A program made the position numbers and the translations under genes. A stretch of 45,896 nt of DNA from an uncultured Prevotella sp. GTDB lineage: Bacteria > Bacteroidota > Bacteroidia > Bacteroidales > Bacteroidaceae. The notes beneath the pieces are model-generated. The model searched no databases, was not told where the DNA came from, and saw only the letters and a list, made by a program, of their open reading frames with translations. Within the stretch, counting starts at the first letter, position 1. Each line of letters starts with the position of its first letter. The stretch lies in the NCBI GenBank assembly GCA_944320255.1, contig CALUGU010000009.1:1-45896 (forward strand), given 5' to 3'. Positions 17,280 through 25,416 of this stretch are shown in pieces.

Positions 17280-17476
17280 AACCAAAATCGGTCATTAGAC
17301 TTTATCCGTATTTCGTGCTGCCGTCAGGCAGATTGTTTTCCGCTTTTATCGAAGATGTAGCGGGCTACATCGAGAAAAAGCGAAAAACAAGATGACGGCG
17401 GCAGTGCGGAAGATGGATGAAGAACTGACAATCAATCAGTAATTTATGATTAGCGTTCTAATGACCGATTTTGGTT
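17280..17476. repeat. 197-bp MITE-like element with 20-bp terminal inverted repeats (family 1)
   Basis: The ends AACCAAAATCGGTCATTAGA (17280-17299) and its exact complement (17457-17476) enclose a sequence that is itself an imperfect palindrome. Inner arms GTTTTCCGCTTTTATCG and CGAGAAAAAGCGAAAAAC lead to the apex GATGTAG CGGG CTACATC. TTAA occurs at both outer ends. There is no coding capacity. A shorter relative lies at 40371-40441. It separates the WYL operator from the DUF4491 promoter. Confidence 0.8.
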
Positions 17477-17510
17477 AAACAACTTTAACTACTATAACCT
17501 TAAGTTTTAT

Positions 17511-17541
17511 TTTGGATTTTAAGCAATTTTCGTTATCTTTG
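17511..17541 (+). promoter_or_regulatory. Promoter of the DUF4491 gene
   Basis: TTTG (17511-17514), 19 bp and TATCTTTG (17534-17541) match the consensus exactly. An AAAAGGAGA ribosome-binding sequence follows about 12 bases before the ATG. Confidence 0.75.
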
Positions 17542-17571
17542 CATACAATAAAAAGGAGATAAAAACTTATA

Positions 17572-17886
17572 ATGGAATTATATTTTACGGGCATCATCAT
17601 CGCAGCGGCGTGCTTCTTGGTGATAGGGCTGTTTCATCCGATAGTCATAAAAACCGAATACCATACGGGCACGCGCTATTGGTGGATGTTCCTTGTGGCG
17701 GGCATAGCCTGCATCGCCGCCGCGCTGTTTGTGGCCGACGCCATAGTCTCGGCAGTGCTGGGCGTCATCGGTGCGTCGGCGCTATGGTCGATAAAAGAGC
17801 TGTTCGAGCAACGTGACAGGGTGATGAAGGGCTGGTTCCCGATGAACCCGAAAAGGAAAGATGAGTACAAGTCTGCAGACAAGTGA
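17572..17886 (+). CDS. DUF4491 family membrane protein
   Basis: Small inner-membrane protein of 104 residues with three hydrophobic segments (about 4-22, 37-55 and 58-72) and a charged C-terminal tail. The phrases LVIGLFHPIVIKTEY, WWMFLVAGI and SIKELFEQRDRVMKGWFPMNPKRK fit DUF4491, a family I know only from Bacteroidota and of unknown function. The C-terminal segment is the most distinctive part. It has its own promoter and precedes rlmH by 60 bp. The gap holds a near palindrome (GACAAGG...CCTTGTC, 17886-17906) that may partly terminate it. Confidence 0.8.
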   Translation: MELYFTGIIIAAACFLVIGLFHPIVIKTEYHTGTRYWWMFLVAGIACIAAALFVADAIVSAVLGVIGASALWSIKELFEQRDRVMKGWFPMNPKRKDEYKSADK

Positions 17887-17946
17887 CAAGGGTAATTACC
17901 TTGTCTGCTCGTCATTGTGAACTCGTCAACTAAGCTAAAAAAGAAT

Positions 17947-18417
17947 ATGAAACTAACCCTCCTGCTCGTAGGCAAAACCGACAATAGGCTGTATGCCGAG
18001 GCCATAGACGACTACGCCAAGCGCATCGGACACTATGTGCCTTTTAACATAAAGGTGATACCTGACCTGAAAAACAGCAAGAACCTGAGCGAAAAGCAAC
18101 AAAAGGAAAAGGAAGGCGAACTCATCCTGAAAGGCATCGAGGACAGGAGCCTCGTGGTGCTGCTCGACGAGCGCGGCAAGGAGATGCGCAGCGTGGAGCT
18201 TGCGGCGTGGCTTGAGAACAAACAACTCACAGGCAGGGACGTCACTTTCGTCATCGGCGGGCCTTACGGCTTTTCCGAGACTGTGTACGCCTGCGCCGAC
18301 TTCAAGCTGTCGCTGTCGCGCATGACGTTCTCACACCAGATGGTAAGGTTGGTGTTCGCGGAACAAATCTACCGCGCTTGCACCATCATCAAGAACGAGC
18401 CTTACCACCACGAATGA
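17947..18417 (+). CDS. rlmH: 23S rRNA pseudouridine-1915 N3-methyltransferase
   Basis: SPOUT-class methyltransferase that acts on assembled 70S ribosomes at helix 69. Start at MKLTLLLVGKTDNR (17947), giving 156 residues, the family length; an in-frame ATG 10 codons upstream is ignored because homologues begin with this motif. LLDERGKEMRS and FVIGGPYGFSETV, which forms the knotted SAM-binding loop, are present, as is the conserved C-terminal end RACTIIKNEPYHHE. A conserved housekeeping gene, probably cotranscribed with the DUF4491 gene. Confidence 0.96.
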   Translation: MKLTLLLVGKTDNRLYAEAIDDYAKRIGHYVPFNIKVIPDLKNSKNLSEKQQKEKEGELILKGIEDRSLVVLLDERGKEMRSVELAAWLENKQLTGRDVTFVIGGPYGFSETVYACADFKLSLSRMTFSHQMVRLVFAEQIYRACTIIKNEPYHHE

Positions 18418-18497
18418 GCAGTGGAAAAGCGGCTCCACAGCTGCCACGCCAAGCCCGGTCTTGCCTATAAGGCTTATTCGGGCTTATCAAGTTCATC

Positions 18498-18542
18498 GGG
18501 CTTATTTGCCTTATTGGGCTTATTTGCCTTATTGGGCTTATC
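18498..18542. repeat. Tandem 18-bp repeat before uxuA
   Basis: GGGCTTATTTGCCTTATT occurs twice head to tail (18498-18515, 18516-18533), followed by a third partial copy. The same words, scrambled, precede the SDR gene at 19794-19838. A possible stem AAGCCCG/CGGGCTT (18451-18484) lies just upstream. I find no TAnnTTTG box in this intergenic stretch. Confidence 0.75.
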
Positions 18543-18577
18543 TAAGAATAAATTAACTATTAACTAAATTATAAAAA

Positions 18578-19753
18578 ATGGAAAAAACATGGAGATGGTT
18601 TGGCAAGAAAGACAAGATCACCCTTGCCATGCTCAAGCAAATCGGCGTTGAGGGCATCGTTACCGCCCTGCACGACGTACCGAACGGCGAAGTGTGGACA
18701 CGTGAAAAGATACGCGACCTGCGCGAATACATCGAAAGTTATGGCATGCGCTGGTCTGTCGTTGAGAGCCTGCCAGTATGCGAAAGCATAAAGTACGCCG
18801 GACCGGATCGCGACCAACTGATAGAAAACTACAAAGAGAGCCTGAAGAACCTAGGTCTTGAGGGCGTGCACACTATCTGTTACAACTTCATGCCCGTGCT
18901 CGACTGGGCGCGCACCGACCTGGCACACCCCAATCCCGACGGCACAAGCAACCTGTATTTCAGCCACGCGCAGTTCGCATATTTCGACTGCTGCATACTG
19001 AAACGCGAGGGAGCGGAAAAGGATTACAGCGCAGAGGTGATGGCCGAGGTTGAAAAACTGAAGCAGACAATGACGCCGGCGGACAACCACAAGCTCGTGG
19101 AAAACATCATCGTGAAAACCCAAGGCTTCGTCAACGGCAACATCACTGAAGACGACGAGCATCCAGTCGAGCTGTTCCGCCAACTGCTCGACCTGTACAA
19201 GGGCATCACGAAAGACCAACTTAGGGAAAATATGCGCTACTTCCTCGCAGCGATAATGCCGACGTGCAACGAATATGGAATGTATATGTGCGTACACCCT
19301 GACGACCCACCCTTCCCCATCCTCGGCCTGCCGCGCATCGTGACGTGCGACGAGGACATCGAGTGGTTCCTCAAGGCCGTTGACGACCCGCACAACGGAC
19401 TGACGTTCTGCGCTGGCTCATTGTCGGCCGGAGCACACAACAACGTGCCTGAAATGGCTAAGAAATACGCCGACCGCACATGGTTCGTACATATGCGCTC
19501 ATGCAAGGTGTTCCCCAACGGCGACTTCACCGAGGCTTCACACCTCGGCGGACGTGCCGACCTCATCGAGCTGGCGCGCACTTTCGAGAAAGTGAACCCG
19601 AAACTGCCAATGCGTGTTGACCACGGTCCCAATATGCTTGGCGACGAAGACCGCGGCTACAATGCCGGCTACACCTTCCTCGGACGTATGTTCGCAATGG
19701 GACAGGTGCAAGGCATCCTTGCGACCGTAGACCGTGAACTGGGAATAAGTTAA
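18578..19753 (+). CDS. uxuA: Mannonate dehydratase
   Basis: Dehydrates D-mannonate to 2-keto-3-deoxygluconate in the glucuronate pathway. The 391-residue protein begins MEKTWRWFGKKDKITL, and contains VEGIVTALHDVPNGEVW (about 24-40), the metal-binding MCVHPDDPPFPILGLPR and the conserved LPMRVDHGP near the C terminus, all typical of UxuA (Fe/Mn-dependent TIM barrel). It is followed by an SDR gene 98 bp on, which can supply mannonate from fructuronate, and then uxaB. Confidence 0.97.
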   Translation: MEKTWRWFGKKDKITLAMLKQIGVEGIVTALHDVPNGEVWTREKIRDLREYIESYGMRWSVVESLPVCESIKYAGPDRDQLIENYKESLKNLGLEGVHTICYNFMPVLDWARTDLAHPNPDGTSNLYFSHAQFAYFDCCILKREGAEKDYSAEVMAEVEKLKQTMTPADNHKLVENIIVKTQGFVNGNITEDDEHPVELFRQLLDLYKGITKDQLRENMRYFLAAIMPTCNEYGMYMCVHPDDPPFPILGLPRIVTCDEDIEWFLKAVDDPHNGLTFCAGSLSAGAHNNVPEMAKKYADRTWFVHMRSCKVFPNGDFTEASHLGGRADLIELARTFEKVNPKLPMRVDHGPNMLGDEDRGYNAGYTFLGRMFAMGQVQGILATVDRELGIS

Positions 19754-19793
19754 AAATGAAGAATTAAGAGTTAAGAAAGACACCATTTCCCAT

Positions 19794-19838
19794 ATATAAG
19801 GCTTATAGGGCTTATTAGGCCCATTTGCCTTATCTAAA
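19794..19838. repeat. Word repeat before the SDR gene
   Basis: ATATAAGGCTTATAGGGC, TTATTAGGCCC and TTTGCCTTATCTAA repeat the vocabulary of the 18-bp tandem repeat at 18498-18542, again just before a hexuronate gene. Confidence 0.55.
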
Positions 19839-19851
19839 ATACTAAAGTCCA

Positions 19852-20664
19852 ATGAACGAATTATTTAACATCAAGGATTACGTTGTTGTAATCACCGGCG
19901 GCACGGGCGTACTCGGCCGCACCATAGCAAAATACCTCGCCTTGAACGGCGCGCAAGTAATAATCCTCGGAAGGAAGGAAAGCGTAGGCAAGGAAATCGT
20001 TGACGACATATTGAAAGACGGCGGAAAAGCAGAGTTTATGAAAACCGACGTCATGGACCAGGCAGCCGTGCAAAAAAATTGCGATGACATAATAGCAAAG
20101 TACGGCAAGGTTGACACCCTGCTCAATGCCGCCGGCGGCAATATGCCAGGCGCTGTAATATCACCTGAAGGAAACATCTTCGACCTTAAGGTTGAAGAAT
20201 TCCAAAAGGTGCTCGACCTCAACCTCACCGGCACTGTGATACCGACCCAGATATTCCTTAAGCCTATGGTGAAACAGGGCAAAGGCTCAATCATAAACTT
20301 CTCGTCGATGGCAGCTTTCCGCCCCATCACGCGCGTCTGCGGATATGCCGCAGCAAAAGCGGGCATCAGCAACTTCACGGCTTTCATGGCCACGGAATGT
20401 GCAAAGAAGTTCGGCGAAGGCATCCGCGTCAACGCCATTGCCCCCGGCTTCTTCATCACAGAGCAGAACCGCACGCTGCTGACCAACCCCGACGGGTCTT
20501 ACACACAACGCGGCAACGACGTGATACACCAAACTCCGTATGGAAGGATGGGCGATCCGGAGGAACTTTGTGGTACGATACATTACCTGATGAGCGACGC
20601 CGCAAAGTTCGTAACAGGCACCGTGGCTGTCGTTGACGGCGGTTTTAACGTATTCGCAATGTAA
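19852..20664 (+). CDS. SDR family oxidoreductase, probable D-fructuronate (mannonate) reductase
   Basis: Short-chain dehydrogenase/reductase of 270 residues. The cofactor motif VVITGGTGVLGRTIAKYLA (about 11-29), the LNAAGGN motif, the catalytic Ser in INFSSMAAF and the YAAAK active-site pair are all present, and the C terminus VDGGFNVFAM is typical. Because it lies directly after uxuA and before uxaB, and no classical UxuB is seen, I infer that it reduces fructuronate to mannonate, as SDR-type UxuB proteins (YjmF-like) do. Substrate is by context only; gluconate-5-dehydrogenase-like activity is the main alternative. Confidence 0.8.
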   Translation: MNELFNIKDYVVVITGGTGVLGRTIAKYLALNGAQVIILGRKESVGKEIVDDILKDGGKAEFMKTDVMDQAAVQKNCDDIIAKYGKVDTLLNAAGGNMPGAVISPEGNIFDLKVEEFQKVLDLNLTGTVIPTQIFLKPMVKQGKGSIINFSSMAAFRPITRVCGYAAAKAGISNFTAFMATECAKKFGEGIRVNAIAPGFFITEQNRTLLTNPDGSYTQRGNDVIHQTPYGRMGDPEELCGTIHYLMSDAAKFVTGTVAVVDGGFNVFAM

Positions 20665-20724
20665 TACGCAAACCTTTACGTTTTTTTTACACAGCAAAGA
20701 AGTACACCGTATCGAATAAAACCA

Positions 20725-20732
20725 TAACTTTG
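20725..20732 (+). promoter_or_regulatory. -7 box of uxaB
   Basis: TAACTTTG fits TAnnTTTG, without a clear TTTG at -33. It suggests that uxaB can be expressed apart from uxuA-SDR, with a leader of about 30 nt. Confidence 0.5.
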
Positions 20733-20770
20733 CAACCAGAATAAGAAAAACAACATTTAGTAAACAAATC

Positions 20771-22219
20771 ATGAAAAAATTACAAGCTCTAAACAAAAGG
20801 ACTGCGCCCAAAAGCGTAATGCCTGAGAAAATCATCCAGTTTGGTGAAGGAAACTTCCTGCGCGCTTTCGTTGATTGGATTATTTACAACATGAACCAGA
20901 AGACAGACTTCAACGGTTCTGTAGTTGTTGTACAGCCTATCGAAAGAGGTATGGTTGATTGGCTCAACGGACAAGACTGTCTCTACCACGTAAACCTGCA
21001 AGGACTTGACGAGGGACAGCCCGTCAACAGCCTCACACGTATCGACGTCATCAGCCGCGCCCTGAACCCTTACACGCAGAACCAAGCGTTCATGGCTCTT
21101 GCCGACCAGCCCGAAATACGTTTCGTCATCTCTAATACGACAGAGGCTGGCATCGCTTTCGACCCGAACTGCAAGCTCGACGACGCTCCCGCAAGCTCAT
21201 ATCCCGGCAAGCTCGTTCAGCTGCTCTACCGTCGTTACCAGACATTCAACGGCGACCCGACAAAGGGACTTATCATCTTCCCCTGCGAGCTTATATTCCT
21301 GAACGGACACGTTCTCAAGGACTGCATCTACAAATACATCGAGCTGTGGAACCTCGGCGAAGACTTCAAGAAATGGTTTACTGACTGCTGCGGTGTTTAC
21401 GCAACATTGGTTGACCGCATCGTTCCGGGCTTCCCCCGCAAGGAAATCAAGGACATCCAGCAGAAGATTTGCTACGAGGACAACCTCGTCGTACAGGCTG
21501 AAATCTTCCACCTTTGGGTCATCGAAGCACCGAAAGAGATTGCAGAGGAGTTCCCGGCAGACAAGGCTGGACTGCACGTCCTGTTCGTTCCGTCAGAAGA
21601 ACCCTACCACGAGCGCAAGGTTACGCTGCTCAACGGTCCTCACACCGTATTGAGTCCGGTTGCGTTCTTGAGCGGCATCAACATCGTTCGCGACGCTTGC
21701 AAAGACCCCGTTGTCGGCAAATACATCCACAAAGTACAGTTCGAGGAGCTTATGGAAACACTCAACTTGCCGAAAGACGAACTCCAGAAGTTCGCAAGCG
21801 ACGTGCTCGAAAGATTTATGAACCCGTATGTTGACCACCAGGTAACGAGCATTATGCTCAACTCATTCCCGAAATACCAGACTCGTGACCTGCCAGGCGT
21901 TAAGACATACTTGGAACGTAAGGGCGAGCTTCCCCAAGGACTTGTGTTCGGTTTGGCTGCAATCATCACTTACTATAAGGGTGGCAAGCGCGCCGACGGC
22001 ACTGAGATTGTACCGAACGATTCACAGGAAATCATGGACTTGCTGAAGAACTTGTGGGCAACAGGCGACACACAGAAAGTCACCGACGGCGTTCTCTCCG
22101 CCACACAAATCTGGGGCGAAGACCTCAACAACATCAAGGGACTTAACGCTCTCGTTAAAAAAGACCTCGACCTCATCCAGGAGAAGGGTATGCTTGAGGC
22201 TGTTAAGACAATCCTCTAA
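20771..22219 (+). CDS. uxaB: Tagaturonate reductase
   Basis: NADH-dependent reduction of D-tagaturonate to D-altronate in galacturonate breakdown. The 482-residue protein starts with a nucleotide-binding segment (EKIIQFGEGNFLRAFVDW) of the mannitol dehydrogenase superfamily. VISNTTEAGIAFDP, IIFPCELIFLNGHVL and PYHERKVTLLNGPHTVLSP are characteristic of UxaB rather than of UxuB or mannitol dehydrogenase. The altronate dehydratase (UxaA) needed next is not in this window. A terminator follows. Confidence 0.93.
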   Translation: MKKLQALNKRTAPKSVMPEKIIQFGEGNFLRAFVDWIIYNMNQKTDFNGSVVVVQPIERGMVDWLNGQDCLYHVNLQGLDEGQPVNSLTRIDVISRALNPYTQNQAFMALADQPEIRFVISNTTEAGIAFDPNCKLDDAPASSYPGKLVQLLYRRYQTFNGDPTKGLIIFPCELIFLNGHVLKDCIYKYIELWNLGEDFKKWFTDCCGVYATLVDRIVPGFPRKEIKDIQQKICYEDNLVVQAEIFHLWVIEAPKEIAEEFPADKAGLHVLFVPSEEPYHERKVTLLNGPHTVLSPVAFLSGINIVRDACKDPVVGKYIHKVQFEELMETLNLPKDELQKFASDVLERFMNPYVDHQVTSIMLNSFPKYQTRDLPGVKTYLERKGELPQGLVFGLAAIITYYKGGKRADGTEIVPNDSQEIMDLLKNLWATGDTQKVTDGVLSATQIWGEDLNNIKGLNALVKKDLDLIQEKGMLEAVKTIL

Positions 22220-22248
22220 CATCGTTTAGAGAACAATCAAACAAACGA

Positions 22249-22283
22249 CAAGCAGACAAAGCTGACGGCTTTGCCTGCTTGTT
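22249..22283 (+). terminator. Terminator of uxaB
   Basis: CAAGCAGACAAAGC and GCTTTGCCTGCTTG pair with one mismatch around a 5-base loop, followed by TTTC. It is built from the same CAAGCAG word that recurs at other intergenic sites. It lies before the ATG of the next gene. Confidence 0.7.
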
Positions 22284-22302
22284 TCATATTGACACGTTAC
22301 AA

Positions 22303-23040
22303 ATGGAAGACATAACCACCATATTAAAACAATACGCCGAACGCTACGAAACCGAGGATTTCCTGCCCGCAGACCCCAGCTGGTTCATGCACCAGGTTGA
22401 AGGAAAGGAAAACAAAGAAGTCACAGCGTTCGTCGCTTCATGCTTAAGCTACGGCAGCAGAAAACAATTCATGCCAAAAATACAGTCGATATTAGATTAC
22501 GCACAAAAAGACGTGTACGGATGGGTGGCAAACGGGACGTTCGCAAACGACATTCCCAACGTCCCCGACACCTGCTTCTACCGCCTTTACACCTGCCAAA
22601 CAATGCACTCGCTGCTCACCGCACTACAGCAAATGCTCGCCGACTACGGCAGCATAGGCAACTATGCAAGGGCTTACGCAAACGACGGTTTCACGGCTGT
22701 AAAGGCCATTACGGACTACTTCGCAAGCAAAAACATTGAAACAATCATACCCAAAAACACCACATCTGCCTGCAAACGAGTCTGTATGTTCCTACGATGG
22801 ATGGTAAGAGACGGTTCGCCGGTTGACCTTGGACTATGGAGCGATTTCATTGACAAGCGCACATTGATAATCCCGATGGACACGCACGTGATGCAAGAAG
22901 CCAACCATTTAGGACTGATTGACAGCAAAACGGCGTCAATGTCCGCCGCACGCAAACTAACGGCAAGACTTGCCGAGATATTCCCCGACGACCCGCTGAA
23001 AGGCGACTTCGCCCTGTTTGGCTACGGGGTCAATAAATAA
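22303..23040 (+). CDS. TIGR02757 (DUF2400) family protein
   Basis: Conserved protein of 245 residues; the ATG at 22303 is preferred to an in-frame TTG at 22279, which lies in the uxaB terminator. VTAFVASCLSYGSRKQFMPK, CKRVCMFLRWMVR and DTHVMQEANHLGLI are hallmarks of the TIGR02757 family, known in Bacteroidota and some other bacteria and distantly like helix-hairpin-helix DNA glycosylases. Its function is not established. No operon partner is evident. It converges with the MFS gene across a shared terminator. Confidence 0.88.
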   Translation: MEDITTILKQYAERYETEDFLPADPSWFMHQVEGKENKEVTAFVASCLSYGSRKQFMPKIQSILDYAQKDVYGWVANGTFANDIPNVPDTCFYRLYTCQTMHSLLTALQQMLADYGSIGNYARAYANDGFTAVKAITDYFASKNIETIIPKNTTSACKRVCMFLRWMVRDGSPVDLGLWSDFIDKRTLIIPMDTHVMQEANHLGLIDSKTASMSAARKLTARLAEIFPDDPLKGDFALFGYGVNK

Positions 23041-23051
23041 AGGTGAAAAAA

Positions 23052-23092
23052 GAAAAGGTGAAACATCCCAACCAACAATGTTTCACCTTTTC
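23052..23092. terminator. Bidirectional terminator between the TIGR02757 and MFS genes
   Basis: GAAAAGGTGAAACAT (23052-23066) and its perfect complement (23078-23092) form a 15-bp stem with an 11-base loop, followed by a T run. GGTGAAAA words continue on both sides. Confidence 0.85.
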
Positions 23093-23118
23093 TTTTTTTC
23101 ACCTTTTCTATTTTATTT

Positions 23119-24360
23119 TCACCTGTTTTTGTGCGCCACATACCATTTGCGTGTGAACACAGCAAACATCAACAACGACGCAAACGAAAGCACGGAAGCA
23201 AACTTCGCCACACTCCCGTCAAAACCATATTTCACCAAGCAAGCGATGAAAACACCGCTATAAAGCCCAAGTTCCCATGACAGGATGTACGTGCTTTGAG
23301 CCGTGGCACGCCTGCAATGCGGACTTAACGTGATGAAAAGCGACAAGAAACGCGCCCCGGACAAACCAGCACCGCATCCCAACAACAACGGCACGCCCCA
23401 CGCGGAAACCGAACCGCCAAGAAACAGCATGACGGCTGATAAGAAAACAAGGAGGATGCCGGCCTGAATAACCGTCCCCGCTCCGGCTGACGACAACACT
23501 GTACGCTCCGCCAGCAACGACAACAAGAGGCCGAAAGCAAGAACGGCATAGAACCTGACTGTGCATTCAGCAAACAAGAGGACGCCAACGGCGGCTACGG
23601 CAAGCACCAAGTTGACGAACAGCCACTTGCCCTGCGTAAGGAAAAAACGGTCGGTGGAAACATGGGGCACAATGTCTTCAGGAGCCTTGAACGGGAACTT
23701 TACCGACATGACAAGAGTTGCCGAAACCACGCACAACGCAGCCGAAACCAACGCCGCAGCCCTGAAGGCGAACCCTACGGCGTCAACATAACCGGCACCG
23801 CCGGCGTCAACGCCTACAGCTGCCGTGAAATGCTCCCTGTAACGGAACAAAGCCATAGCGAACACAGGCCCCAACGCCAAGGCGAAACGGGCGAACCACG
23901 ACGCAACCTGATTGGCCGCAGAACGCCTGGGCGACTGGCAAGTATCAATCACCAACGTGCCCGACAGCACCATCTGAGCCAGCCCGAACACCGCGCCTTG
24001 CACAAAACGCACGACCAGCAGCACCAACCATCCGGCCCCGCCGTCGGCGGAAGCGAAAAGGCGCAGCCTCAAACCGGAGGCCGTCTCAACAGTCACCGTA
24101 AGGTAAAACAACGCGTAGGAGCACAACGCCAGCGCAGCCAACGCCGCTATGCAAACCATATTGCGCCTGTAATGCTGCACAAGGTAAGAGCTGAAACAGC
24201 CGAGGGCGAACACCCCTATGCCCGGCACGGCTGCCACGGCCGCCACTTGGGCCGGCGTGTAAGCCGGCGCGGCGCACGCCAGCAGCATCGGCAGCAAGGG
24301 CAGTTGCACGTACATCGCAACCGTGACTAACAGGCACGAAACAATCAACTTGTAATTCAC
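23119..24360 (-). CDS. MFS transporter
   Basis: Major facilitator superfamily protein of 413 residues with about 12 hydrophobic segments, beginning MNYKLIVSCLLVTVAMYVQLP. The segment VVRFVQGAVFGLAQMVLSG corresponds to the helix 4-5 region, and SSYLVQHYRRN to the basic cytoplasmic loop after helix 2. The substrate cannot be told from sequence; the general look is that of drug or small-molecule exporters. It is unusually rich in Ala, Val and Leu and in GC. It lies 90 bp downstream of panB, but a 14-bp inverted repeat stands between them. Confidence 0.85.
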   Translation of the reverse strand: MNYKLIVSCLLVTVAMYVQLPLLPMLLACAAPAYTPAQVAAVAAVPGIGVFALGCFSSYLVQHYRRNMVCIAALAALALCSYALFYLTVTVETASGLRLRLFASADGGAGWLVLLVVRFVQGAVFGLAQMVLSGTLVIDTCQSPRRSAANQVASWFARFALALGPVFAMALFRYREHFTAAVGVDAGGAGYVDAVGFAFRAAALVSAALCVVSATLVMSVKFPFKAPEDIVPHVSTDRFFLTQGKWLFVNLVLAVAAVGVLLFAECTVRFYAVLAFGLLLSLLAERTVLSSAGAGTVIQAGILLVFLSAVMLFLGGSVSAWGVPLLLGCGAGLSGARFLSLFITLSPHCRRATAQSTYILSWELGLYSGVFIACLVKYGFDGSVAKFASVLSFASLLMFAVFTRKWYVAHKNR

Positions 24361-24385
24361 GTGACAAAAGTTAAGAGTAAAGAAC

Positions 24386-24444
24386 GGAGAGTGAAGAACC
24401 GCACACCTGACTACATCAGTTTAAACAGGCGTTCTTCACTCTCC
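24386..24444. repeat. 14-bp inverted repeat between panB and the MFS gene
   Basis: GGAGAGTGAAGAAC (24386-24399) and its exact complement (24431-24444) enclose 31 bases. No T run follows on the minus strand, so it is not a classical terminator. It resembles the long hairpins at 27395, 37947 and 42845. Confidence 0.7.
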
Positions 24445-24449
24445 ACATT

Positions 24450-25271
24450 CTAATACGATTCGTTCTCGTTAGGGAAAGAGTTGTCCTTTACGTCGGCAAC
24501 ATACCGCCCTATGGCGTCGGTCATCACCGTGTTCAGGTCGGCGTAACGGCGCAGGAAACGCGGGCTGAAGCCCTTGGTCATGCCGAGCATGTCGTCAACC
24601 ACGAGTATCTGACCGTCCGTGCCGCCGCCGGCACCGATGCCTATCGTGGGCACGCTAAGCTCCCTCGTCACCTCGGCGGCAAGTTTCGCCGGGACTTTCT
24701 CAAGCACAACGCTGAAACATCCCGCCTCGCCCAGCAGGCGCGCGTCGGCCATCAGTTTCTCCGCCTCGGCGTCTTCCTTGGCGCGCACGGCGTAAGTGCC
24801 GAACTTGTTGATGCTCTGCGGCGTTAGTCCGAGATGGCCCATGACAGGGATGCCGGCGTCGAGGATGCCCTTCACCGTGTCAATAATCTCGGCGCCACCC
24901 TCAAGTTTCAGGGCGTCGCATCCGCTCTCTTTCATTATCTTTACAGCGTTCTTCACGCCTTCCTTGCGGTCTACCTGGTAACTGCCGAAAGGCATGTCGC
25001 AGACTACAAGAGCGCGCTTGACGCCCCTCACCACAGCCTTGGCGTGGTAAATCATCTGGTCTACGGTCATCGGCAACGTAGTGCTGTTGCCTACCATCAC
25101 GTTCGACGCAGAGTCGCCTATCAATATGCCGTCAACCCCGGCACCGTCTACGATACCCGCCGTTGTGAAATCATACGACGTGAGCATTGAAATCTTCTCG
25201 CCGCGTTGCTTCATCTCGATGAAACGGTGGGTGGTCACTTTCCTTGTGTCGCTTACTAAATATCCTGACAT
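24450..25271 (-). CDS. panB: 3-methyl-2-oxobutanoate hydroxymethyltransferase
   Basis: Makes ketopantoate from 2-oxoisovalerate for pantothenate and CoA synthesis. The start is [17 protein letters not shown] (25271): the frame is open 39 codons further, but that segment is not protein-like and homologues begin near here. The 273 residues include [16 protein letters not shown], the metal-binding [18 protein letters not shown] and LKLEGGAE, all typical PanB motifs, plus [21 protein letters not shown]. No panC or panD is adjacent. Confidence 0.96.
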   Translation of the reverse strand: MSGYLVSDTRKVTTHRFIEMKQRGEKISMLTSYDFTTAGIVDGAGVDGILIGDSASNVMVGNSTTLPMTVDQMIYHAKAVVRGVKRALVVCDMPFGSYQVDRKEGVKNAVKIMKESGCDALKLEGGAEIIDTVKGILDAGIPVMGHLGLTPQSINKFGTYAVRAKEDAEAEKLMADARLLGEAGCFSVVLEKVPAKLAAEVTRELSVPTIGIGAGGGTDGQILVVDDMLGMTKGFSPRFLRRYADLNTVMTDAIGRYVADVKDNSFPNENESY

Positions 25272-25416
25272 TTTACTTACCTTTTTTCGCACAACGCAAT
25301 CCTGCATCGCTCCGGCCTGACTGCCGGCACAGCGCACGCCTGACCGCATCGTGCATTGATTATAACTAAAACCAGGGCTTCCGCCCAACTATGAATTACG
25401 AACCTTGAATTATGAA

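Noticed and set aside
19878-20486. 202-codon open frame on the minus strand
   Set aside because: Antisense to the SDR gene, which has all catalytic motifs; the product is Ser-rich and not protein-like.
23662-24330. 222-codon open frame on the plus strand
   Set aside because: Antisense to the MFS gene; rich in Arg, Gln and Gly, typical of a shadow of GC-rich membrane protein codons.
24450-25388. Longer PanB with 39 extra N-terminal residues
   Set aside because: The extension is not conserved-looking; the ATG at 25271 begins the usual PanB sequence.
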